NCBI RefSeq assembly: GCF_003675875.1
Contig: NZ_RCDI01000003.1
Coordinates: forward strand, 62,001-126,000
Direction: 5' to 3'
Source: Halostella limicola
Lineage (GTDB): Archaea > Halobacteriota > Halobacteria > Halobacteriales > Natronoarchaeaceae
DNA length: 64,000 nucleotides
Below are positions 32,736-42,773 of the stretch, one piece after another. Positions within the stretch are counted from its first letter, which is position 1, and each line of letters starts with the position of its first letter. The position numbers and the translations under genes are program-made. Below the pieces are notes generated by a model. The model did no database searches. It was not told where the DNA came from and saw nothing but the letters and a program-made list of their open reading frames with translations.

Positions 32736-33125
32736 TTAAGTTTCTCGTCCGGTCAGTTCGTCGAGACGCTCGAAGTAGTCCTCGCGGGGGACCTGGTACA
32801 GGTCGCGGTAGTCCACCTCGCCGTCGGCGAAGGACTCGGCGAGGTCCATCGCGCCGGCGACCGCGGCGTCGCGGCTCTCGTAGCGGTCGCCGCCGTGGTC
32901 GACGTCCGGCTCCAGGTACAGCGTCACGTGCCAGTCGGCGTTCGCGGCGGGCGAGGTCCCGGGCCGGCGCGCGTTGCGCCGCCCTCGGGTCAGGTACAGT
33001 GTGGGGAGGCACTCGGCCGGGAACGCGTCCGAGTCGAACACGTCGGGGCGGTAAGCGAGGATCAGTCGCCCGTCGGGCTCCTCGTTCCAGACGACCCAGC
33101 CCTCGGGCGCGTCGACGTCGGTCAT
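32736..33125 (-). CDS. Conserved haloarchaeal protein (DUF5820-like)
   Basis: Soluble protein of 129 residues. It opens MTDVDAPEGWVVWNEEPDGR and continues with LAYRPDVFDSDAFPAECLPT and WHVTLYLEPDVDHGGDRYES, all of which I associate with a small haloarchaeal family, DUF5820. The gene lies 25 bases upstream of the UPF0179 gene and is likely in one operon with it. A TATA-like CCTTAATCG at 33147-33155 lies about 25 bases before the ATG. Function unknown. Confidence 0.72.
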   Translation of the reverse strand: MTDVDAPEGWVVWNEEPDGRLILAYRPDVFDSDAFPAECLPTLYLTRGRRNARRPGTSPAANADWHVTLYLEPDVDHGGDRYESRDAAVAGAMDLAESFADGEVDYRDLYQVPREDYFERLDELTGRET

Positions 33126-33198
33126 GGCGCCCGATTGCCCCCCGACGATTAAGGACCTCCCGATTGCAGGCTACGAAGTGGCCGAGATCCACCCCGAC

Positions 33199-33208
33199 TA
33201 TATAAAAA
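33199..33208 (+). promoter_or_regulatory. TATA-like element upstream of the prkA operon
   Basis: TATATAAAAA is one of the most A/T-rich tracts in the window. On the plus strand it would start a transcript near 33230, about 470 bases before prkA. Confidence 0.45.
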
Positions 33209-33280
33209 CGGCCAGTTCTCCGGACCGGCGCCGTCCGTCGTCCGGCGTCGGCCCTGCGGTTTCACCCGATCTATATCGGA

Positions 33281-33289
33281 ATATTTATA
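33281..33289 (+). promoter_or_regulatory. Second TATA-like element upstream of the prkA operon
   Basis: ATATTTATA within the AT-rich stretch 33269-33305 predicts a start near 33312, about 385 bases before prkA. Confidence 0.45.
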
Positions 33290-33455
33290 CAGACAAATAC
33301 CTTTTGGAGTTAGGCTTAAGTGTATCGGAAACTCACTAATTAAATACTATCGGTGGCCGTCCGCCGCCGTACCCACCCTGGCGCCCCGCATCGGTTCAGT
33401 CGTCGACGACGTTCTCAGTCGCTCCCCGCGGGAGAAGCAGCGGTTACGCGCACGG

Positions 33456-33474
33456 GTGTGGTAAAAGACCACAC
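33456..33474. promoter_or_regulatory. Inverted repeat in the prkA leader
   Basis: GTGTGGT-AAAAG-ACCACAC is a perfect 7-base inverted repeat with a 5-base spacer, directly before an ATG. It could be an operator, or a hairpin in a leader RNA. Confidence 0.45.
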
Positions 33475-33698
33475 ATGTCACGCTCCGATCGAAGTTCGGT
33501 CGCCCCGCCGCGTCCGCCCCTGGCGGGAGCCGCGACTGCGGCGTCGGGGAGCGGTGGTCACCCGGGCGGACGCGTCCCGACACCGCGGGTTCGGCCCCGC
33601 GCTCTCCCCTCGTCGGCGACGGCGACGGGTCGGTACACCGCGCGGAGGACCGCGGCGGCGGCCGGCAACGGGGTGGGCAACCAACCGACCGTGATACA

Positions 33699-35771
33699 AT
33701 GACAGGAGACATCGACACACTCGAAGCGTTGAGCGAGGAGTACCAGGAATCGGTTCCGGAGGACCTGCGCGACACGAAGTCGTTCGACTGGTACCTCGAC
33801 GAGGTGTACGACGACCCGAAGATCGCCCGCAACGCACACCAGCGCGTCGCGGACATGTTCGACTACTACGGCACCGAGTACGACGAGGAAGCCGGCGTCG
33901 TCGAGTACAAGATGGTGTCCGAGGACCCGGTCAACGACGGCGAGAACACCTTCTACGGGAAGGTGATCCACCAGGCGATCCACGAGTTCGTCAACAAGGT
34001 GAAGTCCTCGGCACGCGGCCTCGGACCGGAGCGCCGCATCAAACTCCTGCTCGGTCCGGTCGGGTCCGGCAAGTCCGCGTTCGACCAGCAGGTGCGCCAG
34101 TACTACGAGGACTACACGATGCGGGACGAGGGCCGGATGTACACGTTCCGCTGGACGAACCTCTGCGACGTCATCGACGACCAGGACCCCGCCGACGACA
34201 CGGTCCGGTCGCCGATGAACCAGGACCCGCTGGTGCTCGTCCCGCAGGAGCAGCGCGAGTCGATCATCGACGACCTCAACGAGCGCCTCGACGCGCCCTA
34301 CTCCATCCGCAACGAGCAGAGCCTCGATCCGGAGTCGGAGTTCTACATGGACCGGCTGCTGGCCCACTACGAGGACGACCTCCAGCAGGTGCTCTCGAAC
34401 CACGTCGAGGTCGTCCGCCTCGTCGCCGACGAGAACAAGCGCCAGGGGCTGGAGACGTTCGAGCCCAAGGACAAGAAGAACCAAGACGAGACGGAACTGA
34501 CCGGCGACGTCAACTACTCGAAGATCGCCGTCTACGGCGAGTCCGACCCGCGGGCGTTCGACTACTCGGGGGCGTTCTGTAACGCCAACCGCGGCATCTT
34601 CTCCGGCGAGGAACTGCTGAAGCTCCAGCGGGAGTTCCTCTACGACTTCCTGCACGCGACCCAGGAGCAGACGATCAAGCCCAAGAACAACCCCCGGATC
34701 GACATCGACCAGGTGATCGTCGGGCGGACGAACATGCCCGAGTACAAGGACAAGAAGGGCGACGAGAAGATGGAGGCGTTCAACGACCGCACCAAGCGGA
34801 TCGACTTCCCGTACGTCCTCTCCTACGAGCAGGAGGCCGAGATCTACCGGAAGATGCTGTCGAACGCGGACGTGCCCGACATCAACGTGGAGCCCCACAC
34901 CCACGAGATGGCCGGCCTGTTCGGCGTCCTCACCCGGATCGAGGAGCCGGACACCGAGACCGTCGACCTCCTCCAGAAGGCGAAGGCGTACAACGGCGAG
35001 GTCGACGAGGGCGACGACATCGACGAGAAGAAACTCCGCGAGGAGGCCGAGGCGAAAGCCGAGATCGGCGAGGGCATGGAGGGCGTCTCGCCCCGGTTCA
35101 TCGGCGACGAGATCGCCGAGGCGATCATGGACTCGAAGCACCGCGAGCGCGGGTTCCTCTCGCCGCTGACGGTGTTCAACTTCTTCGAGGAGAACCTCGA
35201 ACACCACGGCTCCATCCCCGAGGAGAACTTCGATACGTACTACCGCTACCTCGAGATCGTCCGCGAGGAGTACAAGGAGCGGGCGATCGAGGACGTGCGC
35301 CACGCGCTGGCCTACGACATCGACGAGATCGAGCGCCAGGGCGAGAAGTACATGGACCACGTGATGGCCTACATCGACGACCAGACCGTCGAGGACGAGC
35401 TCACCGGCCGCGAGCAGGAGCCCGACGAGACGTTCCTGCGCGCGGTCGAGGAGAAGCTCGACGTGCCCGAGGACCGCAAGGACGACTTCCGCCAGGAGGT
35501 GTCGAACTGGGTGTCCCGTCGCGCCCGCGAGGGCGAGGCGTTCAACCCGCAGGACAACGAGCGCCTGCGCCGCGCCCTGGAGCGGAAGCTCTGGGAGGAC
35601 AAGAAGCACAACATCAACTTCTCGGCGCTGGTCTCCAGCAACGAGTTCGACGACGACGAGCGCAACGAGTGGATCGACGCGCTCATCGAGCAGGGGTACA
35701 GCGAGGAGGGCGCTCGCGAAGTGCTCGAGTTCGCCGGCGCCGAGGTCGCCAAAGCCGAGATGGAGGACTGA
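33699..35771 (+). CDS. prkA: PrkA-family serine protein kinase, first copy
   Basis: AAA+ type kinase-like protein of 690 residues. The PrkA ATPase domain fills roughly the first 380 residues; the Walker A motif is LLGPVGSGKSAFDQQV at about residues 117-132. Walker-B-like and Arg-finger regions follow in the section up to DIDQVIVGRTNMPEYKDKKG, and the rest is the C-terminal kinase-related domain. Bacterial relatives (PrkA, YeaG) phosphorylate proteins in sporulation or nutrient stress. It is the first gene of a four-gene operon; its stop overlaps the next start by one base. Confidence 0.9.
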   Translation: MTGDIDTLEALSEEYQESVPEDLRDTKSFDWYLDEVYDDPKIARNAHQRVADMFDYYGTEYDEEAGVVEYKMVSEDPVNDGENTFYGKVIHQAIHEFVNKVKSSARGLGPERRIKLLLGPVGSGKSAFDQQVRQYYEDYTMRDEGRMYTFRWTNLCDVIDDQDPADDTVRSPMNQDPLVLVPQEQRESIIDDLNERLDAPYSIRNEQSLDPESEFYMDRLLAHYEDDLQQVLSNHVEVVRLVADENKRQGLETFEPKDKKNQDETELTGDVNYSKIAVYGESDPRAFDYSGAFCNANRGIFSGEELLKLQREFLYDFLHATQEQTIKPKNNPRIDIDQVIVGRTNMPEYKDKKGDEKMEAFNDRTKRIDFPYVLSYEQEAEIYRKMLSNADVPDINVEPHTHEMAGLFGVLTRIEEPDTETVDLLQKAKAYNGEVDEGDDIDEKKLREEAEAKAEIGEGMEGVSPRFIGDEIAEAIMDSKHRERGFLSPLTVFNFFEENLEHHGSIPEENFDTYYRYLEIVREEYKERAIEDVRHALAYDIDEIERQGEKYMDHVMAYIDDQTVEDELTGREQEPDETFLRAVEEKLDVPEDRKDDFRQEVSNWVSRRAREGEAFNPQDNERLRRALERKLWEDKKHNINFSALVSSNEFDDDERNEWIDALIEQGYSEEGAREVLEFAGAEVAKAEMED

Positions 35772-38053
35772 TGAGTCGCGGCGACGAGTTCGTCAGCGAG
35801 GCCGACCGCGCGCTCGAGGACACGTACGAGGAGCCGATGAGCCTCGACGAGTACGTCGACGCGGTGTTCGAGACGCCGCGGATCGCCTCGCACGCGAGCA
35901 AGTACCTCCTCGAAGCGATCGAGGCCGCCGGCACCCGGACCGTCGTCGAAGAGGGCGAGGAGAAGGAGCGCTACCGCTTCTTCGACGACCCGCACAACGA
36001 CGGCGAGCACGCCGTGCTCGGCAACACGGAGGTGCTGAACGCCTTCGTCGACGACCTCCGCTCCATCGCGGCCGAGCGCGCCAAAGACGAGAAGATCGTC
36101 TGGTTCGACGGGCCGACCGCGACCGGCAAGTCCGAGCTCAAGCGGTGTCTGATCAACGGCCTGCGGGAGTACTCCAAGACGCCCGAGGGGCGGCGCTACA
36201 CCGTCGAGTGGAACGTCGACACGGCCGAGGACACGCGCGGGCTGAGCTACGGCGGCGACTCGCCGGTCGACGAGGACCACTGGTACGAGAGCCCCGTGCA
36301 GGCCCACCCGCTCTCCGTGTTCCCGGCGGAGGTCCGCGAGAAGCTGCTCGAAGACCTCAACGAGTCCAACGACGATCACCTCGACATCCGGGTCGACCAG
36401 CGCCTCGACCCGTTCTCTCGGGAGGCGTACGAGTACCTGGAGGAGCAGTACCGCCGCCGCGGGGACGCGGAGCTGTTCTCGACGGTCGCGGACTCGTCGC
36501 ACCTGCGCGTGAAGAACTACGTCGTCGACGTGGGGCAGGGGATCGGCGTCCTCCACTCGGAGGACGAGGGCCAGCCCAAGGAGCGGCTGGTCGGCACCTG
36601 GATGCACGGGATGCTCCAGGAACTCGACTCCCGCGGCCGGAAGAACCCGCAGGCGTTCTCCTACGACGGCGTGCTCTCGCAGGGCAACGGCCTCCTCACG
36701 GTCGTCGAGGACGCCGCTCAGCACGCCGACCTGCTCCAGAAGCTGTTGAACGTGCCCGACGAGCGCACGGTCAAGCTCGACAAGGGGATCGGGATGGACA
36801 TCGACACGCAACTGGTCATCATCTCGAACCCCGACCTGGAGGCGAAGCTGAACCAGCACGCCGAGAAGAACGGGATGGACCCGCTGAAGGCGCTCAAGCG
36901 CCGCCTCGACAAGCACGAGTTCACGTACCTGACGAACCTCAGCCTGGAGACCGAGCTGATCCGGCGCGAACTGACCAACGAGACGGAGGTCTGGGACGCC
37001 GAGGCCGACGACGTCGTCGAGCGGAAGATCGCGGAGCCACTGACGATCGAGGTGAAAGACGCCGAGGGGACCCTCCGCGAGCGAGAGCTCGCGCCCCACG
37101 CCGTCGAGGCGGCTGCGCTGTACAGCGTCGTCACTAGGCTCGACGATGAGGACCTCCCGGCCGGGCTCGACCTCGTGGACAAGGCGATGCTGTTCGACCG
37201 CGGGTACCTCCAGGACGGCGACGAGCGCCTGGAGAAGGAGGACTTCGAGTTCGAGGACGACGCGACGAACGGCGAGCACGGCATCCCGGTCACGTACACC
37301 CGCGACGCGATCGCCGACCTGCTGCACGAGGTGCGCGACCGGCACCACCCCGAGCTGAACGTCGAGGACGTGATCATGCCCCGCGACGTGCTGAACGCGA
37401 TGGCCGAGGGGCTGACCGACGCGCCGGTGTTCTCGCCGGGGGAGCGCACCGAGTTCGAGAACCGGGTCGTGCCCGTCAAGAACCACGTCTTCCAGGAGCA
37501 GGAGACCGACGTCGTCGACGCGATGATGCGCGACCGGCGGGTCGACGAGGAGACCGTCGCCGAGTACGTCGAGCACGTGTACGCGTGGGCGACCGACGAG
37601 AAACTGGAGAACGACCGCGGCGAGCGCGTCGACCCGGACCCGCTGGCGATGAAGGTGTTCGAGACCGAGCACCTCGGTCGGTTCTCGCCGGAGAGCTACG
37701 ACGGCAACGAGCCCTCGCCGGCGGTCCGACAGTTCCGCACGGACAAGGTGATCACGGCGCTGAACCGCCACGCCTGGGAGCACCGCGACGAGGACTTCTC
37801 CGTCGCCGACGTCGACCTGACGGAGATCCCGATCATCAGGAGCGTCCTCGAGTCCCACGACTGGGACGACGTGGCGCGGATCTTCGAGGACTTCGACCCG
37901 CGGCAGTGGGACGACCCGCCGAGCGGCACCGAGACGGCCGCGGTCAAGGAGGAGACGATCGAGAACATGGTCGAGATGTTCGACTACACCGAGGCGTCGG
38001 CCGAGCTGACGAGCAGACACGTCATGGCACAGGTGAGCTACAAATGGGACTGA
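35771..38053 (+). CDS. prkA: PrkA-family serine protein kinase, second copy
   Basis: Paralogue of the preceding gene, 760 residues. It starts [20 protein letters not shown] at the ATG 35771-35773, which shares one base with the upstream stop codon (TGATG), so translation is coupled. Walker A is [17 protein letters not shown] at about residue 112, different from the first copy in using [25 protein letters not shown] (about 352) is the sensor-like segment. Both copies keep ATP-binding residues, so neither looks like a dead pseudokinase. The two may form a mixed complex. The stop codon lies 10 bases inside the next gene. Confidence 0.88.
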   Translation: MSRGDEFVSEADRALEDTYEEPMSLDEYVDAVFETPRIASHASKYLLEAIEAAGTRTVVEEGEEKERYRFFDDPHNDGEHAVLGNTEVLNAFVDDLRSIAAERAKDEKIVWFDGPTATGKSELKRCLINGLREYSKTPEGRRYTVEWNVDTAEDTRGLSYGGDSPVDEDHWYESPVQAHPLSVFPAEVREKLLEDLNESNDDHLDIRVDQRLDPFSREAYEYLEEQYRRRGDAELFSTVADSSHLRVKNYVVDVGQGIGVLHSEDEGQPKERLVGTWMHGMLQELDSRGRKNPQAFSYDGVLSQGNGLLTVVEDAAQHADLLQKLLNVPDERTVKLDKGIGMDIDTQLVIISNPDLEAKLNQHAEKNGMDPLKALKRRLDKHEFTYLTNLSLETELIRRELTNETEVWDAEADDVVERKIAEPLTIEVKDAEGTLRERELAPHAVEAAALYSVVTRLDDEDLPAGLDLVDKAMLFDRGYLQDGDERLEKEDFEFEDDATNGEHGIPVTYTRDAIADLLHEVRDRHHPELNVEDVIMPRDVLNAMAEGLTDAPVFSPGERTEFENRVVPVKNHVFQEQETDVVDAMMRDRRVDEETVAEYVEHVYAWATDEKLENDRGERVDPDPLAMKVFETEHLGRFSPESYDGNEPSPAVRQFRTDKVITALNRHAWEHRDEDFSVADVDLTEIPIIRSVLESHDWDDVARIFEDFDPRQWDDPPSGTETAAVKEETIENMVEMFDYTEASAELTSRHVMAQVSYKWD

Positions 38054-39357
38054 AAGACGACCTGGAACGGTTCTACGAGGTCGGGGAGGAGCGCCGCGAG
38101 GACCTCGCGGACTTCATCCAGTACGGCGACCTCGGACAGAGCCTGCCGTCGGAGATCCGGGTCCCGATCAAGATCGTGGACCTCCCGGAGTTCCAGTACG
38201 ACCAGCGAGACCAGGGCGGCGTCGGGCAGGGCGACGCCGACGTGGGCGACCCCGTCGGCCAGCCGCAGCCACAGCCCGGCGACGGCGACGAGGAGGGAGA
38301 GCCCGGGGAAGAGGGCGGCGAACACGAGTACTACGAGATGGACCCCGAGAAGTTCGCCGAGGAGCTCGACGAGGAGCTCGGCCTCGACCTCGAACCCAAG
38401 GGGAAAAGCGTCGTCGAGGAGAAGGAGGGACCCTACAAGGACCTCACGAAGACCGGCCCCGACAGCACGCTCGACTTCGAGCGGATGTTCAAACAGGGGC
38501 TGAAGCGCAAGCTGGCGATGGACTTCGACGAGGAGTTCATCACCGAGGTGCTAAAAGTGGAAGGCGTCGGCCCGCAGCGGGCGTTCGAGTGGGCCCGCGG
38601 CGAGTCGATCCCCGTCTCGAAGGCGTGGCTGGACGAGCGCTACTCCGACATCCCCGAGGGCGAGCGGGGCGAGTGGGAGAGCATCGAGGAGGTCGAGGCC
38701 AACGTCGAGCGCGAGGACATCAAAGAGCAGATCCGCCGCGACGGGATCGACCACGTCCCGTTCCGCCGCGAGGACGAGCGCTACCGCCACCCCGAGATCA
38801 TCGAGGAGAAGGAGAAGAACGTCGTCGTCGTGAACATCCGCGACGTGAGCGGCTCGATGCGCGAGAAGAAACGCGAGCTGGTCGAGCGGACGTTCACGCC
38901 GCTGGACTGGTACCTGCAGGGGAAGTACGACAACGCCGAGTTCGTCTACATCGCCCACGACGCGGAGGCCTGGGAGGTCGAGCGCGACGACTTCTTCGGC
39001 ATCCGGTCGGGCGGCGGGACGAAGATATCGTCGGCCTACGAGCTGGCGGACCAGCTCCTGGAGGAGTACCCCTGGAGCGACTGGAACCGCTACGTGTTCG
39101 CGGCCGGCGACAGCGAGAACTCCTCGAACGACACCGAGGAGGGCGTCATCCCGCTGATGGAGCAGATCCCGGCGAACCTCCACGCCTACGTGGAGACCCA
39201 GCCGAGCGGGAACGCCATCAACGCCACCCACGCCGAGGAGGTCGAGCGCCACTTCGGCGAGGACAGCAACGACGTCGCGGTGGCGTACGTCACCGGACCG
39301 GACGACGTGACCGACGCCATCTACGAGATCCTGAGCACGGAGGAGGAAGAATCGTGA
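38044..39357 (+). CDS. yeaH: YeaH/YhbH family protein (DUF444, von Willebrand type A domain)
   Basis: Protein of 437 residues from ATG at 38044, overlapping the upstream gene by 10 bases. A low-complexity acidic and Gln/Pro stretch (about 60-95) is followed by helical parts. A VWA domain at about 255-430 has the metal-binding motif [20 protein letters not shown] and the second site [20 protein letters not shown]. In Escherichia coli yeaH is co-transcribed with yeaG, a PrkA kinase, and the two act in nitrogen-limitation and stress responses. It probably binds the kinases or SpoVR. The next gene starts 16 bases later. Confidence 0.92.
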   Translation: MGLKDDLERFYEVGEERREDLADFIQYGDLGQSLPSEIRVPIKIVDLPEFQYDQRDQGGVGQGDADVGDPVGQPQPQPGDGDEEGEPGEEGGEHEYYEMDPEKFAEELDEELGLDLEPKGKSVVEEKEGPYKDLTKTGPDSTLDFERMFKQGLKRKLAMDFDEEFITEVLKVEGVGPQRAFEWARGESIPVSKAWLDERYSDIPEGERGEWESIEEVEANVEREDIKEQIRRDGIDHVPFRREDERYRHPEIIEEKEKNVVVVNIRDVSGSMREKKRELVERTFTPLDWYLQGKYDNAEFVYIAHDAEAWEVERDDFFGIRSGGGTKISSAYELADQLLEEYPWSDWNRYVFAAGDSENSSNDTEEGVIPLMEQIPANLHAYVETQPSGNAINATHAEEVERHFGEDSNDVAVAYVTGPDDVTDAIYEILSTEEEES

Positions 39358-39373
39358 CTACCACGGAGGACCC

Positions 39374-41371
39374 ATGAGCTTCGACCGCTACGAGGCGCGA
39401 CGGATCGCCGCCGAACTCCAGCAGCCGGTCGACGACGCCAACGAACTGGCCGAGCGGCTCGGCCTCGACCCGTACCCGGTGAACTACTGGATCGTCGACT
39501 ACGACGAGATGAACCAGCTCATCGCCTACGACGGGTTCCAGCGCCGCTACCCGCACTGGCGCTGGGGGATGAAGTACGACAAGCAGCGCAAGCAGGACCG
39601 CTACGGCGGCGGGAAGGCGTTCGAGATCGTCAACAACGACAACCCCTCGCACGCGTTCCTGCAGGAGTCGAACGACCTCGCCGACCAGAAGGCGGTGATC
39701 ACCCACGTCGAGGCCCACGCCGACTTCTTCGCCAACAACGAGTGGTTCGGCATGTTCGCCGACGACCTCGACGCGGCGGCGATGCTGGAGCGCCACGCGC
39801 GCAACATCAGCGACTACATGCAGGACCCCGACATCGACCGCGCGGCGGTCGAGGAGTGGATCGACAACCTGCTGACGCTCGAGGACAACATCGACCAGCA
39901 CCAGGTGTTCGACCCCGAGGTGCTCGCCGAGACCGACACCGGCGCGGACCCCGACGGCGACCTGAGCGAGCAGCTCTCGGAGCTCGACCTCTCCGACGAG
40001 GTCCGCGAGGAGGTGTTCAGCGACGAGTGGCTCGAACGCCAGAGCGACGACGGCGAGCCGGTGTCGTTCCCGGACGAGCCGGAGAAGGACGTGCTCGCCT
40101 TCCTCCGGGCCCACGGGAAGCAGTACGACGAGGAGGCGGGGAAGGCCGCCGAGATGGAGCCGTGGCAGCGCGACGTGCTCGACATGCTGCGGGCGGAGGC
40201 GTACTACTTCGCCGCCCAGAAGATGTCGAAGGTGATGAACGAGGGGTGGGCCGCCTACTGGGAGTCGATGATGATGGGCGAGGAGGCGTTCGCCGACGCC
40301 GACGAGTTCATCAGCTACGCCGACCACCAGGCCCGCGTCCTCGGGTCGCCCGGCCTCAACCCGTACAGCCTCGGCAAGGAGCTGTGGGAGTACATCGAGA
40401 ACACGACGAACCGGCGCGAGGTCGTCGAGACCCTGCTCCGCGTCGACGGCATCTCCTGGCGGAACTTCACCGACACCGTCGACTTCGGGCGCGTGCTGGA
40501 GGCCTTAGAGCCGCCGGAAGCGCTGGACTCGATCTCCTCGGACTCGCTCGACGAAGTCGCCGACCTGCCCGACGAGTACGTCGACCGCGAGGCACTCGAC
40601 CGCGCACGCGAGGGGGAGATAGACGTCGACCGCCACCCCTGGAAGGTGCTGACCTACGAAGGGCTGGCCCGGCGGCACTACTCGCTAGTCAAGCGCCAGT
40701 ACCGCGGCTTCCTCGGGCAGATCAGCCAGAGCGACCTCGAACACATCGGGCGGTACATGTTCGACGACGCGGTGTACGACGACGTCGACGAGGCGCTCGC
40801 CGACGTGAACTTCACGCGGGGCTGGGACCGGATGCGCGAGATCCGGGAGAGCCACAACGACGTGACGTTCCTCGACGAGTTCCTCACCCAGGAGTTCGTC
40901 GACGAGAACGAGTACTTCACCTACGAGTACTCACAGGCCGCGGGGCAGAACCGCGTCGCCAGCACCGACTACGAGGACGTCAAGAAGAAGCTGCTGCTGC
41001 AGTTCACCAACTTCGGCAAGCCGACCATCGCCGTCTACGACGGCAACTACAACAACCGGAACGAGCTGCTGCTGGGGCATCACTACAACGGCGTCATGCT
41101 CGACGTCCAGCAGGCCAAGCGAACGCTCGAACGCGTCTTCGAGCTGTGGGGTCGCCCGGTCAACCTCATGACCATCGTCAAGGAGGTCGACGAGCACGAC
41201 GTGGAGGTCGCGAAGCGCCGCGACAAGGAGCCCGACCCCGAGGAGACCGGGAAGCTGCTGCGCTACGACGGCGAGGAGCACACGGTCGAGGACCTCCCAT
41301 GGGAGGAGGTCGAGGACATCGCCGCGAGCGACGTCGACTACGACACCAAGCCGGACGAGTGGCTGGCCTGA
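39374..41371 (+). CDS. spoVR: SpoVR-family protein
   Basis: Soluble protein of 665 residues in the SpoVR/YcgB family. It opens MSFDRYEARRIAAELQQPVD and has the family segments DYDEMNQLIAYDGFQRRYPH, RYGGGKAFEIVNNDNPSHAF and VNEGWAAYWESMMMGEEAF-like sequence (FAAQKMSKVMNEGWAAYWES). The molecular activity is not established; Bacillus spoVR affects spore cortex formation, and in other organisms it occurs with prkA and yeaH. Here it closes the four-gene operon. Length is greater than the roughly 470-510 residues common in bacteria, mainly by acidic inserts. Confidence 0.93.
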   Translation: MSFDRYEARRIAAELQQPVDDANELAERLGLDPYPVNYWIVDYDEMNQLIAYDGFQRRYPHWRWGMKYDKQRKQDRYGGGKAFEIVNNDNPSHAFLQESNDLADQKAVITHVEAHADFFANNEWFGMFADDLDAAAMLERHARNISDYMQDPDIDRAAVEEWIDNLLTLEDNIDQHQVFDPEVLAETDTGADPDGDLSEQLSELDLSDEVREEVFSDEWLERQSDDGEPVSFPDEPEKDVLAFLRAHGKQYDEEAGKAAEMEPWQRDVLDMLRAEAYYFAAQKMSKVMNEGWAAYWESMMMGEEAFADADEFISYADHQARVLGSPGLNPYSLGKELWEYIENTTNRREVVETLLRVDGISWRNFTDTVDFGRVLEALEPPEALDSISSDSLDEVADLPDEYVDREALDRAREGEIDVDRHPWKVLTYEGLARRHYSLVKRQYRGFLGQISQSDLEHIGRYMFDDAVYDDVDEALADVNFTRGWDRMREIRESHNDVTFLDEFLTQEFVDENEYFTYEYSQAAGQNRVASTDYEDVKKKLLLQFTNFGKPTIAVYDGNYNNRNELLLGHHYNGVMLDVQQAKRTLERVFELWGRPVNLMTIVKEVDEHDVEVAKRRDKEPDPEETGKLLRYDGEEHTVEDLPWEEVEDIAASDVDYDTKPDEWLA

Positions 41372-41407
41372 ACTAACCTTTTCCCGTCGCCGGGCGTCCT
41401 CCCGGAC

Positions 41408-41797
41408 ATGGCCGACCGCTTCTCGGTGGAGACTGACGCCCGCCTGACGACCGTCGACGTGACCGACCGCGTGGCCGCGGCCGTGCCCGACGACGCCGAC
41501 GGGGTGTGCACGGCGTTCGTGCGCCACACTACCGCCGCGCTCGTCGTGCAGGAAGACGAGTCGCGGCTCCGCGGCGACGTCGAGGACTTCCTGTCGGACC
41601 TCGTCTCGGACGAGGGCCACGCCCACGACCGGCTGGACGGCAATGCGGACTCGCACCTCCGTGCGACCCTCCTCGGCCCGGACGTGAGCGTCCCCGTCGC
41701 GGACGGCGACCTCGAACTCGGCACGTGGCAGTCGATACTGCTGGTGGAGTGCGACGGCCCGCGGACGCGCGAGGTGGCGGTCGCGACGGCGGAGTAA
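41408..41797 (+). CDS. YjbQ/UPF0047-family protein
   Basis: Small enzyme-like protein of 129 residues, homotrimeric in known structures. FVRHTTAALVVQEDESRLRG (about 38-57) and HAHDRLDGNADSHLRATLLG (about 75-94) hold the conserved His and Asp residues, followed by LELGTWQSILLVECDGPRTR. The E. coli member has weak thiamine phosphate synthase activity, called a secondary thiamine-phosphate synthase; the true role is uncertain. It starts 37 bases after spoVR and may be the last gene of that operon or have its own promoter (a TTTTC-rich stretch lies between). Confidence 0.9.
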   Translation: MADRFSVETDARLTTVDVTDRVAAAVPDDADGVCTAFVRHTTAALVVQEDESRLRGDVEDFLSDLVSDEGHAHDRLDGNADSHLRATLLGPDVSVPVADGDLELGTWQSILLVECDGPRTREVAVATAE

Positions 41798-41810
41798 TCA
41801 GCGCGTCCCG

Positions 41811-42743
41811 TCACTCGACCCGCCCGAACGCGTCGATCTGGTGGGCGACGTACGTCAGTTCGCCCGCGGCGACCTGCTCCCTGCGCCGGCGGCCCCAGCG
41901 CTCCCTGTCGGCGTCGTCGACCGCCGGGTGCTCGGCGAGCGCGTCGTCGACGAACCCCAGGATGCGCCGGAGGAAGTACGCTTCGTCGTCGGGGTACGCG
42001 CCGCCGGACGTCGCCCGCTCGCCCGTCGATCGCGGGCGGACCACCCAGTCCGACCCGCCGGCGTCGAGCAGGGTGACGCCGTCGCGCCGCCGCGCGGCGT
42101 CGAGCAGGTTCCGGCCGGCGCGACTGCTCCCCTCGCCGTCGCGGATCCGGTCCATGTGCTCGTGGTAGCAGCGCTCGATCGCGTCGTCCAGCGAGCGGTC
42201 GACGGTCGGCTGAAAGATCGTTCCGCCGTCGAAGGTGAGCGGGAAGTACCAGCACCCGCCGGGCGCGAGTGCGGCGCTCAGATCGGTGAGCGCCCGCTCC
42301 GCGCCGACGAGGTCGACGAACGACTGGCCGACCAGCAGGTCGAACCGCGACCGGTTGTCGGCGGCGAACGCGAACGCGTCGGCGGTCTCGAAGCGAACGG
42401 TCGTCTCGCGGTCCCCCCGGCGCACCCGCAGGGGGTCGCGGGCGGCGATCTCGAACCCGGCCGCCGCGAGGCGCCGGGGGACGCGCTCGCGGGCCGCGTC
42501 GACGACGGCCGGGTCCGCGTCGACCGCCACGTACTCGCCGACGGAGAGCGGGAGCGACAGCAGGCGGTCGAGCGCGTTGCAGAGGCCCGCACCGACCGAG
42601 AGGGTCGTGAAGTCCTCGCAGTCGCCGAGTTCCTCGACCAGTCGCTCCTCGACGCGGCGGTTGCGCGCCCGGTCGTCGACGGGGCCCTTGGCGGCGAGGT
42701 ATCGCGGGCGGTCCTCTGACGCGTCGGCGGGCGCGTCGTCCAT
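41811..42743 (-). CDS. Class I SAM-dependent methyltransferase
   Basis: Protein of 310 residues with a Rossmann methyltransferase core: FTTLSVGAGLCNALDRLLSL (motif I, about 45-64), EYVAVDADPAVVDAARERVP (motif II) and FDLLVGQSFVDLVGAERALT (motif IV region). A C-terminal extension of about 130 residues (SDWVVRPRSTGERATSGGAY) probably binds the substrate. It is the last gene of the seven-gene minus-strand cluster, 30 bases after the glycosyltransferase. The substrate may be the product of that enzyme; this is inference. Confidence 0.78.
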   Translation of the reverse strand: MDDAPADASEDRPRYLAAKGPVDDRARNRRVEERLVEELGDCEDFTTLSVGAGLCNALDRLLSLPLSVGEYVAVDADPAVVDAARERVPRRLAAAGFEIAARDPLRVRRGDRETTVRFETADAFAFAADNRSRFDLLVGQSFVDLVGAERALTDLSAALAPGGCWYFPLTFDGGTIFQPTVDRSLDDAIERCYHEHMDRIRDGEGSSRAGRNLLDAARRRDGVTLLDAGGSDWVVRPRSTGERATSGGAYPDDEAYFLRRILGFVDDALAEHPAVDDADRERWGRRRREQVAAGELTYVAHQIDAFGRVE

Positions 42744-42773
42744 AGGCGTCCGTCGACCGGCGGCGGCAAATGT

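Larger units (their letters stand above)
33126..33698. other. Long upstream region of the prkA operon, no confident gene
   Basis: These 573 bases hold two strong AT-rich TATA-like elements on the plus strand (33199-33208 and 33281-33289), then 350 bases of very GC-rich sequence. A perfect inverted repeat (33456-33474) is immediately followed by an ATG. The 75-codon frame from that ATG (33475) ends at 33702, overlapping the prkA start codon, but its composition is that of non-coding GC-rich DNA. If transcription starts at either TATA box, the operon has an unusually long 5' leader. Confidence 0.5.

Noticed and set aside
33475-33702. 75-codon frame ending on the prkA start codon
   Set aside because: Rich in Ala, Arg, Pro and Ser like any frame in this GC-rich stretch; not called as a gene, but kept as a point in the leader finding because of the ATGA overlap.
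33558-41656. Very long minus-strand open frames opposite the prkA-spoVR operon (up to about 880 codons)
   Set aside because: They mirror the codon periodicity of the plus-strand genes in GC-rich DNA, are rich in Leu/Val/Arg/His with no family motif, and the plus-strand proteins are clearly recognised.
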